Assembly (NCBI GenBank): GCA_021613535.1
Contig: CP075495.1
Location: 14,136,001-14,200,000, forward strand
Length of the DNA: 64,000 nucleotides
Origin: Adineta vaga
Taxonomy: Eukaryota; Rotifera
Direction of reading: 5' to 3'
Shown here: piece after piece, positions 11,842 through 22,904 of the stretch
Position numbering within the stretch: position 1 is the stretch's first letter
Layout of the letters: each line of letters begins with the position of its first letter
Position numbers and translations under genes: made by a program
The notes under the pieces: model-generated
Databases searched by the model: none
What the model was told of the DNA's origin: nothing
Seen by the model: the letters and a program-made list of their open reading frames with translations, nothing else

Positions 11842-13519
11842 ATGATGTTTTTTGTCTTATCCATTATCATTCCTTTTCTCACCCTAAATTCAGTACTTTC
11901 CTCTCCAGTTCTTCTCTGGAGTAATGCGTAAGTTTTGTTTCTTCACAATTTGTTCTCGAAATTCAATTCTAATTGATTTCATTTAGTGCTCTTCCTCGAT
12001 CAACTGTTTCTTTTTCAACTATTCCTTCAATTGATATGATTTCCAATTCTATTTGTCAACTTTCCAATGAACAAATTCAAGTTCGTTTATTTGCAGTTAA
12101 TGATGTAAGTCAAACAAAGAGATAAGAAGAATAAAAACGAAAAAGATAACATTCTCTCTTCTTTTCTATTAAGTTAACTCATGCAGAGATTCAACGAGGT
12201 TCACAAAGTCAACATCCAGTTTTACTCAATGCAAAAGTAATGTCAATCGAATTAATCATTGCCATAGATTGATAATTGTTCGTTTATTCTTTTTTTTTAA
12301 AGAAAACATCAAGTCAATATCGATATTTTCCAAATGTAGCTGATGATGTCTATAAAACATTTACATTAATTCCTCAATCGAATAATATGAAATGTGCACA
12401 TATTCATTTTCAAGATGTACCATCGACAACATATGAAACATTACATGATGGTTTGTTGAAGCAAATAACAGAAAACAAGAATTTTTGTTTTGTCTTGATT
12501 ATTTGTAGCATTGAATGCAATACAAGCATCTATTGATACAATTGGAACAAATTCTAAAGATACTATTGTTTTAGCATTGACTAGTATTCCAGTTACTGCT
12601 CATCAAAGTTCGGTAAGAATGATAGATGGAGAGAAAAAAGATATGATCGAAATTGTGATTTTGATACTTTTTATTCAAAGGTTCGTGTCCGACGAGATCT
12701 TGATGTTAACGAAGATGATGTTCTTATTTCCGAAAATAGTACCTGTATGTTCTATGTTGATAAATTATATTGGGGAGATGCATATGCTGATGATTCTTCG
12801 GCTGGAAATTTTACACTTGACTTAGATAGTAGTTCATGTTCAACAAATGAAAATGGAACTTCTACTGTGTAAGTTTGTTGCTATAAAGATCATTAAAATC
12901 TATTCAATATGAACTTTTCTATTCCAGTCTTGAATTACATTGGAATAATGGAACTAGTGATACAGTTAAAATGATGTATATATATTTCATTTTAATAGAT
13001 TCTAAGAAAAGTTTTTTTTTTGTGTATTTTTCATTTAGTTTAATTGCTAATCTTACTGGTCGTTTTTGGTATTTGGAAACGGCAATTATTAATGATACGG
13101 AATATCGTTATTTTGCCTATGGTATGCATAGTCGAATGGATACACCAGCTACATATTCGTATGTATGTACAACAGCTGTTTTTGTTAAATATGATCCCAA
13201 TACGAAATATGGCACATATGATTTTCGTGATAAATTTTATTTAACAAATTTACAAGTAAATAAAAATAAGTAATTAATAATTTGATCTTTTCTTTCTTTT
13301 ATTTTAAAGTTTCAACCATTTAATGCAAATGGTACATTTTTTGGTCCACCCAATTATTGTACTTCATTCTTTACCAGTGGTATTTGGATGGGTATTACAT
13401 CAAGTTTACTTTGTTTAGGAATTCTTTTATTCGGTATTTATCGTATGATGAGTATTAAATCAAATGATCAATACGATGACCCTAAAGGCAAACCATTAAT
13501 AATCAAAGCCCAAGAATAA
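11842..13519 (+). CDS. ATP6AP1: V-type ATPase accessory subunit S1 (Ac45)
   Basis: Nine exons (11842-11927, 11987-12104, 12174-12236, 12303-12450, 12509-12612, 12681-12868, 12928-12975, 13039-13255, 13310-13519) join in phase. The protein starts with a signal peptide (FFVLSIIIPFLTLNSVLS) followed by SSPVLLWSN, a typical Ac45 start. It has a long luminal domain with N-glycosylation sites (NST, NLT, NGT) and ends with the conserved FFTSGIWMGITSSLLCLGIL transmembrane helix plus a short tail. Ac45 is a type I membrane protein of the V-ATPase Vo sector involved in pump assembly and sorting. Two adjacent ATGs (11842, 11845) could start it; the choice alters only one residue. Confidence 0.9.
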
Positions 13520-13748
13520 ACATTTTATCTTTTCCTTTTCGTCTTTTATTTATTGTGCAATAGATATTAATTAAATCCTTTATTTTATTTTTCTTCATTG
13601 TTGTCTTGTGATAATTATTGTACGACGAACAATCGATGTTTTGTTTTCTTTGTTTGTTCCCTTTGCAATATTTTCAAAAATAATAATCAGAATAATATTT
13701 ATATGTTCGTGACAAATTCATTTTAGATTTCGAGAAAAGAAAAGAACA

Positions 13749-15269
13749 ATGCAGATTCAATTGACGATGGAAACTATTGGTATGAAAAATGAAAAATTTT
13801 CCGAGAATGATGCAAGTTTAATCTGTAAAAACTCATTTTCATCATGGATTCTCGATTATTATTTTGCAAAGATTGATTCAAATGAAAGAAATATTATTGG
13901 ATTTGATGATATGTTTAATATTTACAAAAAACTTCCGGTATCTTCATGTTCAATTATGGACTTATGTAAAAATAAATTACAACAAATTGAGAATGATTTC
14001 ATGTTGAATAATTATCAAAAATATTTGAATCAATGTAAATTAAATGATATTATTGATATATTTCTTCAATGTCAATTTGAATCAATGGACAAGACAATAG
14101 TTATATCAATCGATAGTTTCAAAAATGAGATGGATCAATTATTTTTCGAATATTTATTAAATAAATCATCGGTAAAATGTGAAATTGATGATCTGAAAAC
14201 TAAATTAATGATTACAAAATCTACGAAGACTTTCAATCAACAAATAAATAATAATGTAAGTTTTTGTAAAAGTTAACTAATCTAAAACAATCTCTGCTTC
14301 TTCTTCTCCTTCTATAGAATGATTTGAAACAAACATTATGTACATATTTATCATTGTTAATGAATATTCATGATGAGCATGTACTTCTTCATTGTCTTCG
14401 TACAAAGTTTGATCGAGAAATGATTGTTGATTTAGAAAATTTATCGAAAAATGAACAAGTAACAATGTATGAATATCTTGGTGAATTTCTTCAACGAAAA
14501 GAAAATACATCGTCTGAACAAACTCTTGATAAATATTATGTTAATCTTAAAGAATTTGTTGATTTAATTGACCAATTACAAATGATTATCAAGAAAAGTC
14601 ATCGGTCTATCTTTAGTCAAATACTCCGACAATTATTGGATTTAATCATGAAATATTTACAAAAAGAAGATGATAAAATTCTCACAGAAATTCTTGAAGA
14701 TTTCTCTCAATGTTTTCAAATAACATCCTCATTTTTAAATTTGACATCACCAAATCAAGTTCGTAGTTTATTTTCATTTTCGACTATTCGTATTTCTATT
14801 CTTCTAGTCTGCATTTTCAATTCGTCGTTGTTTCCGTCGATCCATCATTTATCTTTGTGCAAAACAAGCAATCGGGCAATCGAAATCTTTCATAGATATT
14901 CCATCAACAAAGATAAATCAACAAAAATCACGGTAAATAACGAAAGGTATCTATTTTCTAATTGAATTTCTTTCGATCTGATTTAGAAAATTACAACGAT
15001 GTTTTGATTTACCAACAATTGATGAAATAGATGAGAAAACTGATACAAATAATCAAGTACAAACGATTGTTAAACGACAAGCATTACGCGTACTTGATGT
15101 AAATTCATTTGATTCTGATGAACGAGAAATTTCATCTGAAAATTCAATTCAATTAACATTAGTAAGTGATGGTGATAAAGAAAATGTACCAGTGATAACG
15201 AAAAAACGACGAATGAATTCAACAAAAATCGAACCATCACATAAGAAACAGAAGAAAATCGAAAATTAA
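13749..15269 (+). CDS. Unidentified nuclear-type protein, possibly TICRR/Treslin-like
   Basis: Exons 13749-14255, 14318-14758, 14808-14932 and 14987-15269 join in phase to about 451 aa. The first two thirds are helix-rich and hydrophilic (for example LCTYLSLLMNIHDEHVLLHC, TMYEYLGEFLQRKE). A basic block follows with SIRRCFRRS, FIDIPSTKINQQKSRKLQRC and DLPTIDEIDE. The tail has KENVPVITKKRRM and KKQKKIE, which read as nuclear localisation signals. The helical core followed by a short conserved basic motif brings Treslin/TICRR (replication-origin firing) to mind, but this is only an impression; the protein is far shorter than vertebrate TICRR. Treat it as unknown. Confidence 0.75.
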
Positions 15270-15990
15270 ACATCTTCCAAATGAACACAAAAAATCACTT
15301 CCTAGTTGTATTTTTTCCAATCAATGAATTAATTTATCGACATATAGAATTCTTTCCTTTCTACTCTCAATTCTTTCAAAACTTTTTTTTCTATTTTTTG
15401 TTACTGTTAGATATGATATATTTGAAAATGTCAGATATAGATTTCAATCAATTGAATATGTTCAATATTATTGTTATATACTTAGGCAACTTACTCAATT
15501 TGAGCTTCTCCTTTTTTTTCCTATGAGAAAATGTTAGATAAGATTTTTTTTTCTTTCATATGTATCGATGTTATTTTTTGATACGTTCTAAACAATAAAT
15601 ATGTATTAGTCAAATATGTCTAGAAATGAATAACGAAGTTAAATTCACTGAAAAAAAAAGTTCGATTAAAAAAAAGAAGTGGCGCCATCGTTCGTATGAC
15701 TTGAAATGAAATTTGGAAAACTTGAGAAGATTTTAATGAAGAAGATGAATTCCAATTGAGTTTTCAATTATTTGATTGAATTTGTATATATGTTCATCGA
15801 TTTTGGCATATTCTCATTTTTCATTGGTGCATTTCCTTTGTGGTCTTTGTTACGATCAGACTGACGACACTGGCAATCGCGTTCTTTTCACTCACATTTT
15901 TCTTTATTATTTTCGATTGAATTCATTTCAATATAAATATATAAACATCTGATTTTTTCTTTTTGTATTTCAGAGCAGCAGTGTTCTATC
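15270..15990. other. Intergenic, upstream region of CDK1
   Basis: 3' UTR of the preceding gene and the CDK1 promoter region. A T-rich tract ending TTTGTATTTCAG (15955-15973) lies 18 bases before the CDK1 ATG and is a good splice acceptor (5'-UTR intron or trans-splice). Nothing coding is seen. Confidence 0.55.
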
Positions 15991-17430
15991 ATGCCTTCTC
16001 AGTTTAATATTGATGATTTTGAAAGACTGAGTAAAGTTGGAGAAGGTATATTTTTGTATCAATTCTTCTGGTTTTTTCATGACAAAATGTATTCTTTTTC
16101 GTTAAAACATTAGGTACTTATGGTATAGTATATAAAGTCTGTCATCGACCAACATCACAAATTTATGCTTTGAAAAAAATTCGATTAGAAGGTGAAGATG
16201 ATGGCGTACCAGCAACAGCTATTCGAGAAATATCAATTTTAAAAGAACTTCGACATCAAAGTATTGTGCAGTAAGATTGAATGAAAGATGATATTCAACA
16301 GGATCCATGAATTTTTGTTCTCTTTTATATTAGACTTCGTGATGTTATTCTGACAGATGCTCGACTTTATTTAATATTCGAATATTTGGCAATGGATTTA
16401 AAGAAATATTTAGATTGCTTAGGTGAAAATGAAGAAATGGATGCTGTATTGATTCAGGTATGGAGTAAAAACAAAACACAAGTTTTTGTAGAAAAATTTT
16501 CTTCTATTTTTAGAGTTATATGTATCAAATAACCGATGCATTACTCTTTTGTCATTGTCGACGAATAATTCATCGTGATTTAAAGTAAATTCGAGATCGT
16601 CCTCCTTTCATTATTATCTGAAATAACTTTTATTCTTAGACCACAAAATCTTCTTGTAGATACAAAAGGTATTATCAAACTTGCTGATTTTGGTTTAGCA
16701 CGAGCATTTAGTGTTCCATTGAGAATTTATACGCATGAAGTGAGATGAAATGAACAAGATCGTTTTCATCAATAATCGATTGATTCTATTTAGGTTGTGA
16801 CATTGTGGTATCGTGCGCCTGAAGTATTACTTGGTGCTTCACGTTATTCATGTCCAGGTATGCATAGGAAAATTGAGGTTTTTGTTTTTCTTCAATAAAA
16901 CAACTTGGTTCTATTTTCATAGTTGATGTTTGGTCTGTCGGATGTATTTTTGCTGAAATGTATACGAAACGTCCATTGTTTCAGGGTGATTCGGAAATCG
17001 ATCAACTTTTTCGTATTTTTCGGTATGAATTTGATTCATAAAAATTAATTTTAATCTCGAATATTATTAAAGAACACTCGGTACACCAACGGATGAAACA
17101 TGGCCTGGTGTTGTATCATTACCAGAATTTAAATCATCTTTTCCACGATGGAAACAAACCAGTGATCTTTCATCCTTACTCAATGATCGAATGCGCGATG
17201 ATGCACTTGATTTACTTCTTGTTTGTTCATCGATATTCTTCGTTTTCTTTCATAAATTATCCGAGTTTTTTTTCTCGTTTGTCTTTTAGAAAATGCTTGT
17301 CTACGATCCAGTACGACGTATATCAGCTAAACAATGTCTTAATCATCCTTATTTTAAACAATTTGACCCACAAAATCTACCTGTACCGGCACCCGTTGTT
17401 GTACCTGTTGTTAAAGAGGGAGCTAAGTGA
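15991..17430 (+). CDS. CDK1: Cyclin-dependent kinase 1 (PATAIRE variant)
   Basis: Nine exons (15991-16045, 16114-16270, 16334-16457, 16514-16584, 16640-16739, 16794-16857, 16923-17022, 17073-17220, 17290-17430) join in phase to 319 aa. Features are [10 protein letters not shown] with the inhibitory Thr-Tyr pair, [13 protein letters not shown], the cyclin-binding helix reading PATAIRE rather than [33 protein letters not shown], the T-loop [20 protein letters not shown], and [18 protein letters not shown]. These fit CDK1 best (CDK2 next). The C-terminus has an extra proline/valine-rich tail ([16 protein letters not shown]) beyond the usual end. It would drive M-phase entry with cyclins A/B and be regulated by Wee1/Cdc25 and CAK. 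Confidence 0.93.
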
Positions 17431-19049
17431 TATTGAATGTCTGAGTATGTGTGCATACGTGTTTGTCTTATTTGTTCATTGTTATGTCAGATATCTTTTT
17501 TTGTTCCTTTTCCTAACTGATATATGTTCTTATAATTCTCCTCAAATTTTCTTCTTTCTCTTTATCTTATATTCAAAAATACTTCGTACTCATAACTGTT
17601 GACTTATCTGTTCATTTTTTTTTCTTTTTCTCTCTATTCCTAAATCAATCACACATATACTTTTTTTAAATACGATGTGTAGATTGAACTATTCGTTCTT
17701 CTTTTTTTGTCACGCGTACGTATGACGTGAAAAATAATGAACCTGTACAAAGAATGATAACATAAAATACTTTCACAGAAGAAATACATACGCATATGAT
17801 GATTATTAGTATTTCATCGTTTCTTTTTCGTCTCAACTTCTTAATGAAATATGAATGATAAATATATTTTCACACTTCTTTTTCTTTAATTAATACTTAA
17901 TGAGCCCGCAAACAATAGAATATAACGTTGTTTTGCAAATCACCATTGCAAATTAGTCAAGATTTGAATATATGTATATGAAGAAATCATATTTTATAGA
18001 CGAATTAATTAGTGCTTATCGGATGTATTCAATGAGAAATTTATTGCCCAAAAAAATAAGTTTGATAATGAAAAAAAAACGACTTATGCATATCATATAA
18101 CTGAATCGTTCGCGTCATTGTTAATTATTTGTCGATTGACTAGTTGAAGTTTGATTTGAATTTTCATTATTTCCTGATTCAGTTGACTGATTCATTGTTG
18201 TAGTTGATGTTGAATCAGTTGAAACAGAATTTTCTTCTTGTTTTTTATCGCGTGTGCTACGTATCCAATGAAAAGAATAAACAATCGAAGACATTATTTG
18301 TATTTTCGTCAAATAACCTTTATCGGTACAGATATACTTTCTTTTTTTATATACTCTGATAAAATAGACGTTCGTCTAATTTCGACTTTCGAAAAGAAAA
18401 GAAAAGGACAATCATCTATGTTATATGTTGTACGGTACATGAACTTCGTACTTTGTACTTTTTTTTACATGAATTGTTGAATTTTTACTATGAAATATGA
18501 AAATAGCATTCATTGTGTGACTGTATATATGCGTGTTATTTGTAAAAGATAGATTAAGTACAGCATTCGTAATCAAACGACTCGTTAATGTTATTGAATA
18601 AATTCAAATTGCGTTTATTCAATACTGTCTGGTGAATCCGTTCATGTACCTAGTAAATAACTTCGTATTTGATTTTTCATTCGTTCTTCGCACTATACTG
18701 AAATGATCGAATTTTGAATGGAAAGAAAATACTTCAAACAGGTTCGCAATGAGAGTAGAAGCACGCGTTGTAATCATACAACTGTGTTGATAAGAATCAA
18801 TTATTGTTGCATATAAATACTATTAAATTATGATAGACGAATAAAATGCCGTAATTTGGATTTATGACTAGTGTGCGAAAGACAGTATTGACCTATGTTG
18901 ATTCACAAATGCAGATAAATATGTAAAAAATACAGGGAATAACAATCTGTACGAATAATTTTTCTTTTCTATTTACTATGACAGAAATAGTATGTGAAGA
19001 ATATGTTTTAAATATGTTAAATGTCAAAGAAATATCTTAGATATCATAT
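17431..19049. other. Intergenic, mostly non-coding
   Basis: CDK1 3' UTR and AT-rich spacer of about 1.6 kb. Apart from a possible 57-codon minus-strand frame (18121-18294), no gene-like signal is seen. Confidence 0.5.
18121..18294 (-). CDS. Small hypothetical protein, Ser/Thr/Asn/Gln-rich
   Basis: Minus-strand frame of 57 codons starting at an ATG (MSSIVYSFHWIRSTRDKKQE) and ending in a low-complexity S/T/N/Q tail. There is no recognisable domain and no supporting splice structure. It could be a genuine microprotein, a terminal exon, or chance. Transcript evidence would be needed to call it. Confidence 0.3.
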   Translation of the reverse strand: MSSIVYSFHWIRSTRDKKQEENSVSTDSTSTTTMNQSTESGNNENSNQTSTSQSTNN

Positions 19050-19218
19050 TCAATAGCGATGTATTGTGTACTTGAAATCATATCTAGTCGAATTCTTTCT
19101 CTACATAGCACGAACATTTGTTATTGTAACATCTCCTTTCACTTGCAAAGCTTGAACAGCTTGATATGGTACACGATGTCGATAAGTAAACCAAGGTTGA
19201 CCACTACAATTCAAACAG
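19050..19218 (-). pseudogene. Galectin last-exon fragment
   Basis: Minus strand encodes the galectin end QPWFTYRHRVPYQAVQALQV..KGDVTITNVRAM with its stop (near 19104), nearly identical to the last exons at 21516-21629 and 33940-34053. Homology stops abruptly at about 19218, where a 590-bp dispersed repeat begins, so the rest of the gene is missing. It is a scrap left by rearrangement, not a gene. Confidence 0.8.
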
Positions 19219-19812
19219 TTCGATGCTAAAAACAGTCGACAATAGTGAGAGTAAAGAATAAATAATATTCATCCCGTTTCAAAAATTCATGAGCTTAATT
19301 GCTATTCGTGCTTTAAGAAAATATCAGTATATCTAAGCTGATCATTGAGCTATTTCTAGTTGCGAAAAATCGGAAAAGTTTGTAACCATGTCTATTCCGT
19401 CTGCCTTTAAGAAATTATTTTATATTATCTGTATATCACACAAGAAGTTATCCGTAACAATCCTACGACAAGGATACTATCAAGATTGAATATTTATGTT
19501 CAGAACAGTTATACATTGCCTTTTGTCATCTCAAAATTAAATGGTTTTCGAAAAGGTAATTTTTCTATCTGTGAACATAATAGAAAATACAAATAAGTGA
19601 TAATGTAATTGAAATCAGACGTAGCTTTTTACGAAACCAACATTGCAGAAGATCTGCTTATTTTGTTCAATATCTCTTTCCATTTTGTGTGTTATACTAT
19701 AAGAACGGCAAGCAAAGTCTTGTTGTATCTTGTGCTTTTTATGTGATATTAATAAATAGAAATAATTTTTTTATATAGATCTCTCCAGAAACTACATGCC
19801 GATTCGAACATT
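19219..19812. repeat. 590-bp dispersed repeat, copy 1
   Basis: Nearly colinear and highly similar to 25796-26387, from cgatgctaaaaacagtcgac to acatgccgattcga. Non-coding; I see no terminal inverted repeats or poly(A) tail. It is probably a non-autonomous mobile element or a piece of one. This copy abuts the truncated galectin exon. Confidence 0.75.
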
Positions 19813-20097
19813 TACAAACATACGTAGGATATCCTTGGGCAGGATTCGACTTTTTCTTGAGCCGATTCGTTGCAACATGCGTTCCAATCATATTGACACT
19901 GGATCCAAGTAGAACTTGATGAGCTCTATCCGTTCCAAAAATCAAACTTTGAAAAAGTCCCCCCTTCACCCTAAAAACGCAAAAAATCGCAAAAAGACAC
20001 CTAAAAAACGATCAAAATTTTACAAAAGCCGTGCGGATTCGCCTAAAAACCACCTAGCTCGATTCCGAGACTGGTTCCAGATCTAGCTCGACGAGCT
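19813..20097. repeat. GC-richer block with GAGCTCTA..GGTTCCAA motifs
   Basis: Composition is less AT-rich than its surroundings. Related words recur: gagctctatccgttccaaaa (about 19920-19939) and gagctctagcggttccaatc (about 20092-20111), plus gcgttccaatcat near 19881 and ggttccagatct near 20072. It could be a tandemly repeated unit or a mobile-element end. No reliable coding frame. Confidence 0.4.
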
Positions 20098-20400
20098 CTA
20101 GCGGTTCCAATCATAAAAAATTGCATATGTGGCAATGTCAAGTACTAGTTGTTTGATAGTTGGTTGTCCTGATGCATAGGTTATTAGTAAATCATGAATT
20201 GTTTTTTTTGATTGTATTTGAAAAGATGAATTGATTGTTTGACCATAATTAGTAATAGTTAAAAAGAATCGAGTCATCTTATGAATATTAAAAGATGGAG
20301 TTGGCATTATACTTATTCGATCTGCATTACATGAAATAGATGGTAATTGAAAATTGGTGCATGTTATTTTTTGGTCACAAGGTAAGCGTAATAGTGTAGC
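20098..20400 (-). pseudogene. Unidentified coding fragment
   Basis: Minus strand stays open for about 100 codons with plausible protein composition (LPCDQKITCTNF, MTRFFLTITNYGQTINSSFQ, LDIATYAIFYDWNR). It begins exactly at the duplication breakpoint (about 20400) and has no start codon of its own. Probably a piece of an extracellular-type protein brought in by rearrangement; I could not assign a family. Confidence 0.4.
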
Positions 20401-22419
20401 CTTCAATATTCTTACTTATATAATTTTTTCGTGTATTAGTTATTCGTGCTAACACTCAATAAATTTTTGATGTTAATAACGGATCAGTTTCGTTATCAAC
20501 AGATAAAGTACTAGCCAACATCTTAATTAAAAATCAAAATGAAGAAAAACCGTTAATAGACGTCAGATGATTATACAGATTACCTCCTCTGCTTCATCAT
20601 CTTGACCAGCTTTGAATAATGATAAAGATGTGTAGCTGATTTCAAAAGTTGTACGAGCCATATACATAGAGATTAGAAAAATCAGAAATGAAGAAGAAAT
20701 AGAATAATTTAAACGTTAGTGAATGCACAAGTGTACAGTATGGAAACAGATGTATATTCAAAAAGTGGGGATTTTTATTTAAATAAAGCAAAGAGAGAAC
20801 TAATAATACAGAACGAGATGGAAAGGACAGAAAAGGTCAATGCGAATAAGGCAGCAATCACAAGATATTTTAATAAAAGTAATATTATATATTAAGATGT
20901 CAATTGATGCAAGCACAATCTTTTTCTGTACTTGAAAATGTGAAAAATGTTCAAACAATTTTAGGAAATCAAAACTATTTCTGAACTTCTGTGACACTTG
21001 ATAAGAAAACATAATATAAAGTAAAAATAATAGATAATAGATAATATCGTATACTTGTCCAAAACTCTTTTTTCTTTTGAAATCGAATCAATCAGCCATT
21101 CTACAATTAACTAGAATCGAGAAATATATAATTTTTTATGTTGCGAAACATTTTCAAGTTCGGATAGATCCAGTTTTATTAAAGTTTTAAAATTCTTTTC
21201 AAAATATTCCTATACATAAATGGATTGAACAAAGGTTTTCTTTTGTTCTGATTTATTTATATGGACACAGATCGCTAAAAAGTTATTTTTTCTATTAGTA
21301 TTCAGTTTATTTGCTTTTAAATCATTACAGTTGATGACAATTTACATTCAACTGGAAGTAAACTAATGACAATATAAGCAATTTAATCAAGATGAATTTA
21401 GAATTATTATATATAAAAGAATGTTATATTTAACTCAACATGATTCATAGTCTTTTATTTTTTCTTAATAGCTATGTATTGTGCACTTGAAATCGTATCG
21501 ACTCGAGCACTTTCTTTACATAGCACGAACATTTGTTATTGTAACATCTCCTTTCACTTGCAAAGCTTGAACAGCTTGATATGGTACACGATGTCGATAA
21601 GTAAACCAAGGTTGACCATTGCAGTTTACCTATTCAAATACAAAACAAATCAGTACAAATTCTATCATTATCATCACGCCTTGTTTTACTTGGTAGTGTT
21701 CAGGATAACAGATGAGTTGAATTTCAAAATCTTGTCCTGCTTGTAATGGAAATCCTCCTTGTTTTTCTTCAGCACCCCATCCACCACCTTGACACGAGTT
21801 ACGAACAGCTTCACGTTGATCAAATCGTGGATTGAAATGAAACGCAACATCACCACCTTGATAAGTACTTGTCAATAAATTGAATTCAAAACGTGATGCA
21901 CCATGATTTGATCGACCGTTGATATATAACACACGACCTGCATTGTTATGCAATAACAACAATCACTTCACATTATCAACTTTTTTGATTAGATCAACTT
22001 ACCAGCAAACATATTGATAGGAAGCGGAGTTTCCTAGAAACACAAGAAAGAAAGACAAAAAGGGTTGAAAACAAAGAACAATAAATCTTTCTGACCATCG
22101 AGAATCGCCATGGTTGACCTTGTTGACTGAAACCTGGATAGATTTGAACATTTGATAGATTAACGTCGCCTTTAACAGTCACACTATCAGCAGCATTGAA
22201 TGGCATTCGATGATTGAAATCAGCTATGTGCTGATTATTCACTGCAATCTTAACAAGCAAAGATGATCATGTCACCCGATATTATCTGGTAAAAGTGAGT
22301 CTTACTTTGAAATCTTGTTCTGTGACCGTGATGGTGATGTTGAATGATTGACCATGAGAAATAGTCAATGGTTTTCGTTCTCCATTTCCCCAACCACCAC
22401 TTGGTGCAGCATTTAATAA
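20401..22419. repeat. Segmental duplication, copy A (SGT1-like 5' end + galectin)
   Basis: Colinear with 32805-34840. The intergenic portion (about 20700-21470 against 33120-33895) differs at only about six positions by eye, whereas the SGT1-like first exon differs by an 18-base indel and several substitutions. It ends at the SGT1-like exon 2/intron boundary on one side and inside galectin exon 4, at the MITE, on the other. Confidence 0.85.
20416..20661 (-). pseudogene. SGT1-like gene fragment (exons 1-2 only)
   Basis: Exon 1 (20661-20584) encodes MARTTFEISYTSLSLFKAGQ..DDEAEE and exon 2 (20521-20416) encodes LASTLSVDNETDP..; both keep good splice sites and match exons 1-2 of the complete gene at 29456-33085. 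The homology stops at 20401, just past the exon 2 donor, where unrelated sequence starts. The TPR and CS exons are missing, so no functional protein is expected. Relative to the intact copy it lacks six codons (YEAGSR region). Confidence 0.8.
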
Positions 22420-22479
22420 GCCCCCTCCCAGAATAAAAGCACATCCTATAACAAAAGCCCACCCGGAATAGAAGCCCAT
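21516..22479 (-). CDS. 5'-truncated tandem galectin with element-derived N-terminus
   Basis: Exons 4 (partial) to 8 match the intact galectin at 33940-35215: GGWGNGERKPLTISHGQSFN, the end of CRD1 (VKGDVNLSNVQIYPGF), the linker, and a complete CRD2 (HFNPRF, R..N, GGWGAEEK..GFPLQAGQDF, HRVPYQAVQALQVKGDVTI). Exons 1-3 and the first half of exon 4 are gone, replaced at 22419 by a MITE-like element. That element keeps the frame open and supplies an in-frame ATG at 22479 plus about 20 hydrophobic residues (MGFYSGWAFVIGCAFILGGG). It may be a pseudogene or a chimeric gene. CRD2 retains the usual sugar-binding residues (H-N-R...W-E) and shows no stop or frameshift. Confidence 0.6.
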
Positions 22480-22904
22480 TATCAATGTTATAATTTTCCA
22501 AATATAATAGAAGCCCACCTAACCAGAAATGCGCGTATAATGAGACAAAAGAAAGCAAATTATTTCGTTGATAGGATGAAATTCTTTTCAATAATATGTT
22601 CAACTGATACACACTTCAGTTTGTTTTCTTCTTTCTACATACATTTTCAAACAATCTATTTCCTTTCGTTCTGTCTATGTTTCTTTTACTAGAGAAATTT
22701 TTCGTCAGCTATTAACATTGTAGAATACAAGAAAGAATTTCTTGTTGTCGTGATGATATTATAGTTACGACTGCTTTTAGATTTATACAGATCGTTGTAG
22801 AAATCCGAAAAAAAGTACCTTAATATAAACCCACCTTTGGACTTATAACTTTCCGGATATGTTAGAAGCCCAGTGGGCTTCTATTCTGGGGAGAGGTTTA
22901 ATAA
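22412..22904. mobile_element. MITE-like element, 477 bp, with 8-bp target duplication
   Basis: Element 22420-22896 is flanked by a perfect TTTAATAA direct repeat (22412-22419 and 22897-22904). The ends are imperfect inverted repeats: GCCCCCTCCCAGAATAAAAG on the left and GCTTCTATTCTGGGGAGAGG on the right (about 16 of 20 positions paired). Inside, an agaagccca motif recurs, and GAAGCCCAGTGGGCTTC forms a short palindrome near the right end. An 8-bp target duplication and no transposase suggest a non-autonomous hAT-type element. The left end lies in galectin exon 4; the right flank does not resume the galectin gene, so a later deletion or rearrangement is implied. Confidence 0.75.

Noticed and set aside
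17093-17602. 169-codon plus-strand open frame
   Set aside because: It is an out-of-frame shadow of the last CDK1 exons and 3' UTR; the true exons are in another frame.
19840-19870. tRNA B-box-like word (AGTCGAATCC on the minus strand)
   Set aside because: No A-box or cloverleaf could be drawn around it.
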